The notes: generated by a model not told the origin, from the sequence alone. Positions 25,063 to 34,436 are shown, counted from the first letter of the stretch. The stretch: DNA of 64,000 nt from Bog-793 sp963761425 (GCA_963761425.1 CAVXGQ010000005.1:186001-250000), one strand, 5' to 3'. Made by a program: numbers and translations.

Positions 25063-26331
25063 CTAGCCCTCGTCGGGGTCGGTGGAAAGGGCGACGGCTT
25101 CGGGCGTCGGAGCGGGGGGCCGGCTTCGCTCGGGGTCCCGGACCCCGGGAACGAACACCACCAGGGCCGCCGCCGCCGAGATCAGACCGCCAGCCACCAT
25201 GGTGGTGCGCACGCCGATCCCCGTGGCGGCCACCCCGGCGATCAGGATGCCGATCGGCGACAGGCAGATCGAGAACATCCAGTCGACGGAGGAGGCCCGG
25301 CCGAACATCTCGGCCGGCACCAGCTGCTGCATCATGGTTGACCAGAGCATCCCGCCGTACTGCAGGAAGCCGAAGGCCAGCGCCCCCAGCGTCGCCACGA
25401 CCAACACGTCCGGGGCGAGACCGATCCCGGTCAGCGCCAGGGAGGCGATCGCCCAGCCACCCCACATCCAGCTGACACGCTTTCGAGGCGATCCCCATCG
25501 GATGGCGACCACCGATGCCACCGCCCCGCCCAGCCCGGCTGCCGCGAACACCATCCCGTACTGGGTCGGGCCCTGGTGCAGGACGTTGCGGATCAGCAGG
25601 GGTCCGAGCACCGCGAAGGGGGTGAAGGCCGCGAAGTTGGCGACTGAGGCGGCGATGATGGCGTACCAGAGCCAGGGCTGGGACCGGGTCCAGCGGAGCC
25701 CCTGGCGGGCGTCGGCGAACATCGAGCGGCCCGAGGGCTTGGGAGCGGGCCTGGCCCGCATCGCCAGCACACAGGCGGCGCTTAAGAAGAAGCTGGCGGC
25801 GTCGACCCCGAAGGCGGAGGCTGCCCCGAAGGCCGCGATCAACACGCCGCCCACCGCCGGCCCGGTGAGCGACTGGCCGAGAACCTGGCTGGCGCTGTTG
25901 AAGGCGTTGCCCTCCAGGTAGAGGGACGACGGAAGGATCTCCGGGATGATGGCGCTGTAGGCGGGGAAGAAGAAGGCGTCGGCGGCTCCGACGAAGGCCG
26001 AGATGGCGACGAGATCGCCGACGGTGAGGGCGTGGGCGACGACCAGGACGGTGATGGCCCCGACGGCGACGCCGCGCACCACATCGGCGACGGCCACCGT
26101 GAGACGCCGGGGCAGCCGGTCGACCATGGTCCCGGCGAGCAGCAGCAGCAACACGGTGGGGGCGGTGCGGGCCGCGATGACGTAGGAGAGCGAGCTGGCG
26201 TGGTCGCTGACCCGCAGCGTTTCCAGGGCCAGGGCGACCGTGAACACCCCGTCGCCGATGATCGAGGCGGTCTGGCCGCCCCAGAGGAGGGCGAAGTCCC
26301 GCTCGCGCAGCACGCGAAGCGCTTTCGGCAC
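25063..26331 (-). CDS. MFS transporter, enterobactin-exporter-like (MFS_3)
   Basis: Twelve-helix major facilitator; this subgroup exports siderophores, drugs or unknown solutes. RERDFALLWGGQTASIIGDG is the typical start of the MFS_3 subgroup. DRLPRRLTVAVADVVRG is the loop 2-3 motif with the charged cluster, followed by the FGAASAFGVDAASF helix and WTRSQPWLWYAII at the start of the second half. The C-terminal tail is Pro/Glu-rich. 422 aa. The neighbours (DUF6629, metF) give no substrate clue. Confidence 0.85.
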   Translation of the reverse strand: MPKALRVLRERDFALLWGGQTASIIGDGVFTVALALETLRVSDHASSLSYVIAARTAPTVLLLLLAGTMVDRLPRRLTVAVADVVRGVAVGAITVLVVAHALTVGDLVAISAFVGAADAFFFPAYSAIIPEILPSSLYLEGNAFNSASQVLGQSLTGPAVGGVLIAAFGAASAFGVDAASFFLSAACVLAMRARPAPKPSGRSMFADARQGLRWTRSQPWLWYAIIAASVANFAAFTPFAVLGPLLIRNVLHQGPTQYGMVFAAAGLGGAVASVVAIRWGSPRKRVSWMWGGWAIASLALTGIGLAPDVLVVATLGALAFGFLQYGGMLWSTMMQQLVPAEMFGRASSVDWMFSICLSPIGILIAGVAATGIGVRTTMVAGGLISAAAALVVFVPGVRDPERSRPPAPTPEAVALSTDPDEG

Positions 26332-26458
26332 GGATCGACGGTAGCGGTGGTGTGGCGCCGGCCGCGCCGAACCGGTCCGCCAGCGGCTCCAGTGCCGTCT
26401 TCACCCGCCAGGCCACGGATTGCACCAGGGCCGGGCGGGACTGCGAGACTGGCTCGCC

Positions 26459-27331
26459 ATGGCCCGCATCGACGAGCTGCTGCGGTCGACCAGCTCGCTC
26501 TCCATCGAGATGTGGCCGCCGAGGACGCCGGAGGCGCTGGCCCACCTGAAAGAGTCGCTGCCGCGCCTCTACGAGCTCCACCCAACCTTCGCCTCGATCA
26601 CCTACGGCGCGGCAGGATCCACCCGGGACCGAACCCACCAACTGGTGGTCGACATCCATCAGGCCGCCCGGACCGAGGCGATGGCGCACCTGGCGTGCTT
26701 GGCCCACCGACGGGAAGAACTGGTGGAAATCGTGGAGCGCTACGCCGCCGCCGGGGTGGAGAACGTCCTCGCGGTGCGGGGCGACCCTCCCCAAGGGGCG
26801 CCGGGACCGTTGCCCCAAGGCGACCTGTCCCACGCCATCGAACTCGTCGAGCTGGTCAAGTCGGTGGCGCCGATCTGCGTGGCGGTGGCGGCCCACCCCG
26901 AGGGCCACCCGGAGGCCTCCGACCTCGCCGCCGACCGGCGTCACCTCGCCGCCAAGCTTGAGGTGGCGGATTTCGCGATCACGCAGTTCTTCTTCCGGGT
27001 GGCGGACTACCTGTGCCTCGTCGACGACCTTGCGGCGCTGGGGGTCACCAAACCGGTGATCCCCGGGATCATGCCGATCACGAATCTGCGTTCGGTGAGC
27101 CGCATGGCGGAGCTCTCCGGGGCGATCATCCCGTCCGCCGTCGTCGAGCGGGTGATGCGGGTGGCGGAGGACCCCGAGGCGGTGCGCGCCGTCGGCATAG
27201 AGATCGCCACCGAGCTGTGTCGGGAGCTCCTCGCCCAGGGGGTGCCGGGACTGCACTTTTACACCATGAACCAGGTGAGCGCCACGGTCGCCATCTGCGA
27301 GAACCTCGGGCTGGCGCGGTCGGGGAGGTGA
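26459..27331 (+). CDS. metF: Methylenetetrahydrofolate reductase (MetF family)
   Basis: FAD-dependent reduction of 5,10-methylene-THF to 5-methyl-THF for methionine synthesis. LSIEMWPPRTPEALAHL carries the conserved early Glu. ITYGAAGSTRDRT, MAHLACLAHRREEL, ENVLAVRGDPP and FAITQFFFRVADYL follow the family order, then KPVIPGIMPITNLRS and GVPGLHFYTMN. The ATG at 26459 was chosen because homology begins at once; upstream in-frame starts add a non-conserved tail. 290 aa. A divergent MFS gene ends the upstream side. Confidence 0.94.
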   Translation: MARIDELLRSTSSLSIEMWPPRTPEALAHLKESLPRLYELHPTFASITYGAAGSTRDRTHQLVVDIHQAARTEAMAHLACLAHRREELVEIVERYAAAGVENVLAVRGDPPQGAPGPLPQGDLSHAIELVELVKSVAPICVAVAAHPEGHPEASDLAADRRHLAAKLEVADFAITQFFFRVADYLCLVDDLAALGVTKPVIPGIMPITNLRSVSRMAELSGAIIPSAVVERVMRVAEDPEAVRAVGIEIATELCRELLAQGVPGLHFYTMNQVSATVAICENLGLARSGR

Positions 27332-27387
27332 CCGTCCCCTCGCCGAACGGGCGGTGTCGGGCCAGGTCTCGAAACTAGGCTCCGGAG

Positions 27388-28584
27388 GTGCCCGAGAAGA
27401 TCTCCAAGACCGCCGATGGGCGTCTGCGGGTCCCCGACGAGCCGATCATTCCCTACATCGAGGGTGACGGCACCGGGGTCGACATCTGGCCCGCCGTCCA
27501 GCTCGTCCTCGACGCCGCGGCCCACAAATACGGCAAGCGGGTGGCCTGGAAGGAGGTCCTGGCGGGGGAGAAGGCCTTCCGGGCCACCGGGAGCTGGCTG
27601 CCCGAGGAGACGGTGGCCGCCTTCGGCGAGCACCTGGTGGGGATCAAAGGACCGCTCACCACCCCGGTGGGCGGCGGCATCCGCTCGCTCAACGTGGCGT
27701 TGCGCCAGGTCCTCGACCTCTACGTGTGCTTGCGACCGGTGCGGTGGTTCCGGGGGGTGCCGTCGCCGGTCCGCCACCCCGAGCGGGTCGACATGGTGAT
27801 CTTCCGGGAGAACACCGAGGACGTCTACGCCGGCCTCGAGGTCGAGTCGGGAACCGCGGGGGCCCGACGGCTCATCGAGTGGCTGGCCGACGAGTTCGGA
27901 TGGGAGGTGCGCGCCGACTCCGGGATCGGGATCAAGCCGGTGTCAAAGACCGCCTCCCAGCGTCTGGTGCGCGCCGCGCTCAAGTACGCGGTGGCGCGGC
28001 GCCGCAAGAGCGTGACCCTCGTGCACAAGGGGAACATCCAGAAGTTCACCGAGGGCGCTTTCCGGGCCTGGGGTTACGAGCTCGTCGCCGACGAGTTCAG
28101 CGACGTCGCGGTGAGCTGGGAGGACTGCGGGGGGAATCCCGGGGACAAGATCCTGGTGAAAGACGCCATCGCCGACATCACCCTGCAGCAGGTGCTCACC
28201 CGTCCCGAGGAGTTCGACGTCATCGCCACGACCAACCTCAACGGCGACTACCTCTCGGACGCCCTCGCCGCCCAGGTGGGTGGGATCGGCATGGCCCCGG
28301 GCGGCAACATCAACTACCTGACCGGCCACGGAGTCTTCGAGGCCACCCACGGGACGGCGCCGAAGTACGCCGGGCAGGACAAGGTGAACCCCAGTTCTCT
28401 GCTGCTCTCGGGCGTGATGATGTTCGAGCACCTCGGCTGGGACCAGGCCGCTTCGGCCATCGTGCAGGCCCTGGAGGCCACGATCGCCGACCGGGTGGTG
28501 ACCTACGACCTGGCCCGCCAGATGGATAGGGCCCACGAGGTCCACACCAGCGAGTTCGCCCAGGCGGTGGCGGAGCGTCTGTAG
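27388..28584 (+). CDS. icd: NADP-dependent isocitrate dehydrogenase
   Basis: Oxidative decarboxylation of isocitrate to 2-oxoglutarate. It is the E. coli-like type: PYIEGDGTGVDIWPA, GGGIRSLNVALRQVLDLYVC (phosphorylatable Ser loop region), RPVRWFRGVPSPV, FRENTEDVYAGLE and GNIQKFTEGAFRAWGYEL, with metal-binding Asp in the ANLNGDYLSD-like TNLNGDYLSDALAAQ. 398 aa. The GTG at 27388 follows metF by 56 bases. A hairpin follows the stop. Confidence 0.95.
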   Translation: MPEKISKTADGRLRVPDEPIIPYIEGDGTGVDIWPAVQLVLDAAAHKYGKRVAWKEVLAGEKAFRATGSWLPEETVAAFGEHLVGIKGPLTTPVGGGIRSLNVALRQVLDLYVCLRPVRWFRGVPSPVRHPERVDMVIFRENTEDVYAGLEVESGTAGARRLIEWLADEFGWEVRADSGIGIKPVSKTASQRLVRAALKYAVARRRKSVTLVHKGNIQKFTEGAFRAWGYELVADEFSDVAVSWEDCGGNPGDKILVKDAIADITLQQVLTRPEEFDVIATTNLNGDYLSDALAAQVGGIGMAPGGNINYLTGHGVFEATHGTAPKYAGQDKVNPSSLLLSGVMMFEHLGWDQAASAIVQALEATIADRVVTYDLARQMDRAHEVHTSEFAQAVAERL

Positions 28585-28587
28585 AAA

Positions 28588-28617
28588 GGCCCCGGTTTTG
28601 GCGGGACCCGGGGGGCC
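28588..28617 (+). terminator. Hairpin after icd
   Basis: GGCCCCGG (28588-28595) can pair with the CCGGGGGGCC run (28608-28617), directly after the icd stop and before mdh. There is no T-run, so this could be a weak terminator or processing hairpin. Confidence 0.45.
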
Positions 28618-28654
28618 GGCTGGAATTCTCGCCGCCCCCGTTAGCCTCGAACCG

Positions 28655-29686
28655 ATGAGGGGCTTTGGGGGTCACACCGGCAAGCACCCGGTGACCGTCA
28701 CCGTTACCGGTGCCGCCGGCAACATCGGCTACACGCTCATCTTCCGGCTGGCCTCGGGCGAACTGCTCGGTCCCGACCAGCCGATCGTGCTGCGGCTCCT
28801 CGAGATCGAGCCGGCGATGCCGGCGCTCGAGGGGATCGCCATGGAGCTTGACGACTGCGCCTACCCGTTGCTCGCCGGCGTCGAGACCACCTCGAGCCTG
28901 CGGGACGCTTTCCAGGGGACCTCGCTCGCCTTCCTCGTCGGGTCGATCCCCCGCAAGAACGGCATGGAGCGCCGGGACCTGCTCGGGGTGAACGGGCGCA
29001 TCTTCGGGCCGCAGGGCCGGGCCATCGCCACCCACGCCGCCTCCGACGTGCGGGTGTTGGTCGTCGGCAACCCCTGCAACACCAACTGTCTGATCGCCCG
29101 CACCAACGCCCCCGAGGTGCCGGCCGACCGGTGGTTCGCGATGACGAGGCTGGACGAGAACCGAGCCAAGACCCAGCTGGCCCGGCGAGCCGGCCGCACC
29201 GCCGGCGCCGTGACCAGGCTGGCGGTGTGGGGGAACCACTCGATCACCCAGTTCCCCGACTACGAGAACGCGCTGATCGACGGGGAACCGGCCCGGAAGG
29301 TGATCGGCGACGAGGAGTGGCTACAGGGCCCGTTCTTAAAGATGATCCAGGAAAGGGGGGCGACGGTCATCGCCGCCCGGGGTGGCTCGTCGGCCGGGTC
29401 GGCGGCCACGGCGGCGCTCGATTCCTTCCGGAGCATCCTCAAACCCACCCCGGAGGGCGACTGGTCCTCCCTGGCGGTCGTCTCCCGTGGCGAGTACGGC
29501 ATCCCCGAGGGACTGCAGTTCGGCTTCCCGGTGCGCTCTGACGGCTCGACCTGGCGGGTGGTCGAGGACCTCGAGCACAGCGCCTTCGCCGCCGAGCGCA
29601 TCCGGGTCACCGCCGCCGAGCTCGCCGAGGAGCGGGAAGAGGCCGCCGAGTTCCTCGGTTGGTCCCGGCTGCGCGCCGCCTCCTAG
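28655..29686 (+). CDS. mdh: Malate dehydrogenase, cytosolic type
   Basis: Converts malate to oxaloacetate. The Rossmann motif VTVTGAAGNIGYTLIFRLAS, the substrate loop SIPRKNGMERRDLL (usually GxxPRKxGMxRxDLL; here the first positions read VGSIPRKNG), VVGNPCNTNCLIA, TRLDENRAKTQLA and VWGNHSITQFPD with the catalytic His identify the cytosolic-type MDH. 343 aa. The ATG at 28655 follows about 14 residues before the Rossmann motif. Its last 4 bases overlap the convergent ABM gene. Confidence 0.93.
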   Translation: MRGFGGHTGKHPVTVTVTGAAGNIGYTLIFRLASGELLGPDQPIVLRLLEIEPAMPALEGIAMELDDCAYPLLAGVETTSSLRDAFQGTSLAFLVGSIPRKNGMERRDLLGVNGRIFGPQGRAIATHAASDVRVLVVGNPCNTNCLIARTNAPEVPADRWFAMTRLDENRAKTQLARRAGRTAGAVTRLAVWGNHSITQFPDYENALIDGEPARKVIGDEEWLQGPFLKMIQERGATVIAARGGSSAGSAATAALDSFRSILKPTPEGDWSSLAVVSRGEYGIPEGLQFGFPVRSDGSTWRVVEDLEHSAFAAERIRVTAAELAEEREEAAEFLGWSRLRAAS

Positions 29687-29979
29687 GGCTTATCTATCGG
29701 GCGGTAGTGGGCGAGATCACTCAGCCCGCCGAGATAGGGGCCGACGATCCGGTGCCACTCGACGAAGGCCGGGGACTTCCGAAAGCCCTCCTCGTGGGCT
29801 TGGACCGACTCCCATTCCACGATGAACATGAGTTGTTCGGGCACTTCGACGCAGTCGTAGAGGCGTACCGAAGAGCAGCCGGGGGAGGAGGAGAGGAATG
29901 GCTCCGCCTCGAAAAACGCCGCCTGGAAGGCCTCTTGGCGGCCTCGGTCCACGGTGATTTGGGCCTTCTCGATGATCAT
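29683..29979 (-). CDS. Antibiotic biosynthesis monooxygenase (ABM) domain protein
   Basis: Small dimeric alpha/beta-barrel protein of 98 aa. It begins IEKAQITVDRGRQEAFQAAF, with SSSPGCSSVRLYDCVEVPEQ and EWESVQAHEEGFRKSPAFVE in the family order. Members can be heme-degrading or quinone-forming oxygenases or simply stress-linked proteins; no heme ligand can be named with confidence. A strong AGGAGG lies just before ATG 29979. It overlaps the SCP2-like gene by 4 bases (ATGA), at the end of the sdh operon. Confidence 0.8.
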   Translation of the reverse strand: MIIEKAQITVDRGRQEAFQAAFFEAEPFLSSSPGCSSVRLYDCVEVPEQLMFIVEWESVQAHEEGFRKSPAFVEWHRIVGPYLGGLSDLAHYRPIDKP

Positions 29980-30377
29980 GGTCCTCCTTTGGCGGGTTGA
30001 TCGGCCTCGGTCGGGCGACCTGTGGCGGCCAAGGCGCGCCCCAGCGATTCCAGATACGCCCGGCCGGCCAGGAGCGCGTTGGCGTCCCCGCGCAGGGTGA
30101 TGCGGCCGGCGGCGAGCAGTTCGGAGACCGGCCCTCCGGCGGCGATGGCCTGGGCGGTCTCCCAGTCCTCGACGAGGGTCACCGACGCCTGGTCGGTCGA
30201 GCCCCGGACCAGTTCGGCGCCGGTGCCGTCGACGAGGATGGTGTAGCGCACCTCACCCCCCGGCGCCCCGGTCACCACCTGCCCGAGGGCGAGGGGCGGG
30301 GTGCCGGCGACCGGCTCGACCCGGGCCAGTTCGGCGGCGAGACCGGCGAACCAGGCCTCCGAAAGAAACGGCGGCAC
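29976..30377 (-). CDS. SCP2 sterol-binding-like domain protein
   Basis: The 133-residue product contains LVEDWETAQAIAAGGPVSEL then LLAAGRITLRGDANALLAG, typical of SCP2-like lipid-binding domains. It probably binds a hydrophobic ligand rather than sterol in a bacterium. The start lies 5 bases after sdhB, and the stop overlaps the ABM gene, so it is cotranscribed with succinate dehydrogenase. A link to quinone or lipid handling is an inference. Confidence 0.72.
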   Translation of the reverse strand: MPPFLSEAWFAGLAAELARVEPVAGTPPLALGQVVTGAPGGEVRYTILVDGTGAELVRGSTDQASVTLVEDWETAQAIAAGGPVSELLAAGRITLRGDANALLAGRAYLESLGRALAATGRPTEADQPAKGGP

Positions 30378-30382
30378 AGCCG

Positions 30383-31231
30383 TCAGCTCCCCGGACCGGT
30401 GGCCCGCTTCTCGACCACCTCAGCGGATCTGCGGGCCGGGGTGGGGCGCGGCCGGCGCAGGATCCTCCGGCCCAGCCAGGCCACCGGGTCGTAGTGGGCG
30501 TTGACCACCCGCTCTTTCAAGGGGATGATGGCGTTGTCCGTGATGTGGATGTTCTCCGGGCACACCTCGGTGCAGCACTTGGTGATGTTGCACAGGCCGA
30601 TCCCGAGCTCGGCTCGCAGCAGGTCCCGGCGGTCGAGCGTGTCGAGGGGGTGCATCTCCAGCGCGGCGAGCCGGACGAACTGGCGCGGACCGGCGTAGCG
30701 GGGCTTGTTCTCCTCGTGGTCGCGGATCACGTGGCAGACGTCCTGGCACAAGAAGCATTCGATGCACTTGTGGAACTCCTGGGCCCGGTCGACGTCGAAC
30801 TGCGACATCCGGTAGGTGCCGTCGGCGTCGGGGGGACCGGGCGTGAACGGGGGGATCCGCCGGGCCATCGCGAAGTTGAACGAGACGTCGGTGACGAGGT
30901 CCCGGATGACCGGGAAGGCCCGCATCGGCGAGACGGTGATGGACTTTGTCGCGTCGAGGGTGCTCATGCGGGTCATGCACAGAAGGCGCGGCTTGCCGTC
31001 GACCTCGGCCGAACACGATCCGCACTTGCCGGCTTTGCAGTTCCAGCGCACCGCGAGGTCGGGGGCCAGTTCGGCCTGGATGCGGTGGACCACGTCGAGG
31101 ACCACCTCGCCTTCCACCGCCGGCACCGTGTAGTCACAGAACCCCCCGCCGTGCTCGTCTCCCCGCCAGATGGAAAGGGTGACGGTGGGCGTCTTTGCGG
31201 GGCGGCCTTCGGCGACCGAGGGTTCCGGCAT
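30383..31231 (-). CDS. sdhB: Succinate dehydrogenase, iron-sulfur subunit
   Basis: Carries electrons from FAD to quinone. The 2Fe-2S ligands lie in WNCKAGKCGSCSAEVDG and LCMTRM. The 4Fe-4S and 3Fe-4S ligands are in CIECFLCQDVC and LCNITKCCTEVCPENIHITD. The length (282 aa) and the RRxLRR-like Arg-rich C-terminal tail fit actinobacterial SdhB. It starts at the base where sdhA stops (TGATG). The N-terminal ~10 residues are variable. Confidence 0.95.
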   Translation of the reverse strand: MPEPSVAEGRPAKTPTVTLSIWRGDEHGGGFCDYTVPAVEGEVVLDVVHRIQAELAPDLAVRWNCKAGKCGSCSAEVDGKPRLLCMTRMSTLDATKSITVSPMRAFPVIRDLVTDVSFNFAMARRIPPFTPGPPDADGTYRMSQFDVDRAQEFHKCIECFLCQDVCHVIRDHEENKPRYAGPRQFVRLAALEMHPLDTLDRRDLLRAELGIGLCNITKCCTEVCPENIHITDNAIIPLKERVVNAHYDPVAWLGRRILRRPRPTPARRSAEVVEKRATGPGS

Positions 31232-33030
31232 CAGCGTCCCTCCTCGAGCAGGGCGGCGAGTTCGTCGGGCAGGGCGGGGCGCGGCTCTTCGGCCACGGTG
31301 GCCTGGCCGGCCTCGAGGCGCACCACCATGTTCAGTTTGGCGAAGTGATCCGGGTCGGGGTCCGGGTAGTCGTCGCGGGTGTGTCCGCCGCGGCTCTCGC
31401 GCCGGGCGATCGCCGACAGCGTGGTCGCCCGGGCCACCGCGAGCATCGACTCGAGGTCGAGGGCGAGGTGCCAGGCCGGGTTGAACTGCCGGTGACCCTC
31501 GACCCCGAGGTGGCGGGCCCGGGCGTCGAGCTCGTCGAGGTGCTCGATCGCCGCGGTGAGCTCGGCCTCAGTGCGAATGATGCCGACGAGGTTCTGCATG
31601 GTCTCCTGCAGGTCGTGATGGACCGCATAGGGGTTCTCCCCACCGTCGTGGTCGAAGCAGGCGAGGGCGGCCGCGGCGGCCGCTTCAATGCCAGAGGCCT
31701 CCGGGGTGGGCGCCGGGTTCAGCCCTTCGGCGTAGGCGACGGCGCCGATCCCGGCCCGTCGTCCGAACACCAGAAGGTCCGACAACGAATTGCCGCCGAG
31801 GCGGTTGGCGCCGTGCATGCCGCCGGCGACCTCCCCGGCGGCGAAGAGGCCCGGGGTCGTCGAGGCCTCGGTGTCGGCGTCGACCCGCACCCCTCCCATC
31901 ATGTAGTGACAGGTCGGGCCGACCTCCATGGCGTCGGTGGTGATGTCGACGTCGGCGAGCTCTCGGAACTGTTGGTACATCGAGGGCAGTCGCCGGCGGA
32001 TGTACTCGGGCGACCGGCGCGAGGCGATGTCGAGGTAGACGCCCCCGTGGGGTGAGCCGCGACCCGCCTTCACCTCGGCGTTGATGGCCCGGGCGACCTC
32101 GTCGCGGGGGAGGAGCTCCGGGGGCCGCCGGACGGTCTTGTCCTCGTACCACCGGTCGGCCTCGGCGACCGTGTCGGCGGTCTCGGCGGCGTAGTACTCG
32201 GGGATGTAGGAGAACATGAAGCGTTCGCCGTTCCGGTTCACCAGCACCCCCCCGTCGCCGCGCACGCCCTCGGTCACGAGTAGCCCCCTCGCTGAGGCCG
32301 GCCAGATCATCCCGGTCGGGTGGAACTGCACGCACTCCATGTCGACGAGGTCGGCCCCCGCCCAGAGGGCCAGGGCGTGCCCGTCGCCGGTCGACTCCCA
32401 GGAGTTCGAGGTGAACTTCCAGATCTTGCCGATGCCCCCCGAGGCGAGGATCACCGCCTTGGCCCGGAAGACCACGAACTTGCCCGACTCCCGCCACAGC
32501 CCGAGCGCCCCGCAGACCGCCCCGGACCGATCGGTGAGCAGACGGAGGACCTTGCACTCCATGAAGACCTCGATGCCGGCGGCGACGGCGCGGTCCTGCA
32601 GGGTGCGGAGCATCTCGAGCCCGGTGCGGTCGCCGACGTGGGCCAGGCGGGCGTAGCGGTGGCCCCCGAAGTCGCGTTGGAGGATCCGTCCGTCGGGGGT
32701 GCGGTCGAAAAGGGCCCCCCAGCTCTCCAGCTCCAGCACCCGGTCCGGGGCCTCCTGGGCGTGGATCTGGGCCATGCGCCAGTTGTTGAGCATCTTGCCG
32801 CCGCGCATGGTGTCGCGGAAGTGCACCTGCCAGTTGTCCTCGGGCCACACGTTGCCGAGGGCCGCGGCGATCCCGCCTTCGGCCATCACGGTGTGGGCCT
32901 TGCCGAGGAGCGACTTGCACACCACCGCGGTGGTGGCCCCCATTGCGGCCGCCTCGATCGCGGCGCGCAAGCCGGCTCCGCCGGCACCGATCACCAGCAC
33001 GTCGACGGCGTGGGTCTCGTAGTCCGCCAT
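31231..33030 (-). CDS. sdhA: Succinate dehydrogenase, flavoprotein subunit
   Basis: Oxidises succinate to fumarate. The FAD site VLVIGAGGAGLRAAIEAAAM, the covalent-FAD loop KAHTVMAEGGIAAALGN (His), FHPTGMIWPASARGLLVTEG, HGANRLGGNSLSDLLVFGRR and the C-terminal ESRGGHTRDDYP identify SdhA/FrdA. 599 aa, normal. It overlaps sdhC and sdhB by one base each. In an aerobic actinobacterium with a full TCA set (sucCD, icd, mdh here), the forward direction is likely. Confidence 0.96.
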   Translation of the reverse strand: MADYETHAVDVLVIGAGGAGLRAAIEAAAMGATTAVVCKSLLGKAHTVMAEGGIAAALGNVWPEDNWQVHFRDTMRGGKMLNNWRMAQIHAQEAPDRVLELESWGALFDRTPDGRILQRDFGGHRYARLAHVGDRTGLEMLRTLQDRAVAAGIEVFMECKVLRLLTDRSGAVCGALGLWRESGKFVVFRAKAVILASGGIGKIWKFTSNSWESTGDGHALALWAGADLVDMECVQFHPTGMIWPASARGLLVTEGVRGDGGVLVNRNGERFMFSYIPEYYAAETADTVAEADRWYEDKTVRRPPELLPRDEVARAINAEVKAGRGSPHGGVYLDIASRRSPEYIRRRLPSMYQQFRELADVDITTDAMEVGPTCHYMMGGVRVDADTEASTTPGLFAAGEVAGGMHGANRLGGNSLSDLLVFGRRAGIGAVAYAEGLNPAPTPEASGIEAAAAAALACFDHDGGENPYAVHHDLQETMQNLVGIIRTEAELTAAIEHLDELDARARHLGVEGHRQFNPAWHLALDLESMLAVARATTLSAIARRESRGGHTRDDYPDPDPDHFAKLNMVVRLEAGQATVAEEPRPALPDELAALLEEGR

Positions 33031-33884
33031 CAGATGATCCTCGGGTCATGGATGGTGCCGCTGGCGACGAGCCAGATGTACAGGTCGGTGAAGGCGATCC
33101 AGAAGAGCGACAACCAGGCGAACAGTTGATGGTGGGGGTTCAGGCGCCCCGACACCTCCTGCCAGAACCATCGCCGCAGCGGCGCTCGCGACAAGGCCCG
33201 CAAGCTGCCGCCGCACAGGTGGCGGCAGGCGTGACAACCGAGCGTGTAGGCCCAGATCAGCCCGGCGTTCACCACAAGGATCAGCGTCCCTACCGCCAGC
33301 CCCACCCCGCCCGGGAAGCGGAAGGATCCGATCGCGTCCCAGGTGAGGATCCCGGCGAAGGCCACCGCGACGTAGAAGAAGTAGCGGTGGAAGTTCTGTA
33401 GCACCAGGGGGAAGCGCGTCTCGCCGGTATAGCGCGCCCGCACCCCGCCGGTCCTCGTCGACCCGGCGTCGGCGATGCCGCAGGCGGGGGGCGAGAGCCA
33501 GAAGGAGCGGTAGTAGGCCTTGCGGTAGTAGTAGCAGGTGAGCCGGAAACCCAGCGGGAAGATGAGGATCAGCAGGGCGGGGGAGACCTCCCACCAGGAT
33601 CCGGTGATCGGCCCCCAGACGTAGCCCTGGCAGTTGTGGGTGAGGCACGGCGAATAGAAAGGCGACAGGTAGTCACGCCCGAACCGCCCGGCGTAGTAGT
33701 CGCCGTTGCGGAAGGCCGCCCAGGTGGCGTACCCGATGAAGGCGGAAAGTCCGACGACCGTCGCCGCCGGCTGCCACCGCCAGTGGTCCCGTCGCAGCAC
33801 GACGGAGCGCGGGGGACCGGCGCGCACCCCACCGATCTGCACGGGGATCGGCCCGGGTCCTGGGTTCTCCTCGACGACGGCCAC
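33030..33884 (-). CDS. sdhC: Succinate dehydrogenase membrane anchor (SdhC-type)
   Basis: Five- to six-helix membrane subunit that should bind heme b and quinone. Conserved blocks are TWAAFRNGDYYAG, YLSPFYSPCLTHNC, FPLGFRLTCYYYRKAYYRS, FPLVLQNFHRYFFYVAVAFA and GCHACRHLCGG; several His could be heme ligands. The start at GTG 33884 is set by AGGAG at 33890-33894 (5 bases upstream); the longer GTG at 33926 has none. 284 aa. It is the first gene of the sdhC-A-B-SCP2-ABM operon. Confidence 0.85.
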   Translation of the reverse strand: MAVVEENPGPGPIPVQIGGVRAGPPRSVVLRRDHWRWQPAATVVGLSAFIGYATWAAFRNGDYYAGRFGRDYLSPFYSPCLTHNCQGYVWGPITGSWWEVSPALLILIFPLGFRLTCYYYRKAYYRSFWLSPPACGIADAGSTRTGGVRARYTGETRFPLVLQNFHRYFFYVAVAFAGILTWDAIGSFRFPGGVGLAVGTLILVVNAGLIWAYTLGCHACRHLCGGSLRALSRAPLRRWFWQEVSGRLNPHHQLFAWLSLFWIAFTDLYIWLVASGTIHDPRII

Positions 33885-34160
33885 CTTTACTCCTCGGAAC
33901 TCGTGGTGCCATCTGCCGCCGGCCACCGGTCCCCTCGGGCCGCGGTCTTCACCGTAACGGCCCCGGTGGCGACCCGGTCATCCTTCCACTCGCGATTGCG
34001 CCGGGCGAGGTCCCACCCAGCGTCCCGCGCCACGGGGAACCCCCTCACGGCCAACCGCGACTGCCCCTTGCATCTCGCTGAGCTGGGCGTCATCATAATA
34101 CGAACCGTGTAATTTCACGGCTGCGACTCGCTTTGAGTGGCAGACGCTAAGGGGGTGTCG

Positions 34161-34436
34161 GTGGACATCCAAGCGCTCATAGGTGAAGGCCCGCGGGCGT
34201 GGCAGGCGCGGGCGAACTGCATGGGGGTCGATCCCGAGCTCTTCTTCCCCGAGCGGGGCTCTTCGACCCGGGAGGCGAAGGAGGTCTGTCGCGGTTGTGT
34301 GGTGCGCGACGAGTGCCTCGAGTTCGCCATCGCCAACGGTGAGAAGTTCGGCATCTGGGGCGGGATGAGCGAACGCGAACGTCGTCGCGTGCGTCGGGCG
34401 CGCCTGTTGCAGCAACGCGAGGTGGCCGCCTCCTAG
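34161..34436 (+). CDS. WhiB-family Fe-S regulator (first copy)
   Basis: Small redox-sensing transcription factor. Four Cys in C-x22-C-x2-C-x5-C (ANCMGVDPELFF, CRGCVVRDEC) bind a 4Fe-4S cluster. FGIWGGMSERERRRVRR is the WhiB turn and basic DNA-contact tail. The start is put at GTG 34161, 6 bases after AAGGGG; a GTG at 34137 has no site but would add 8 residues. It converges on the formiminotransferase-like gene with a 4-base overlap. The short gap to sdhC contains an AT-rich patch (cataatacg), a possible promoter. Confidence 0.92.
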   Translation: MDIQALIGEGPRAWQARANCMGVDPELFFPERGSSTREAKEVCRGCVVRDECLEFAIANGEKFGIWGGMSERERRRVRRARLLQQREVAAS

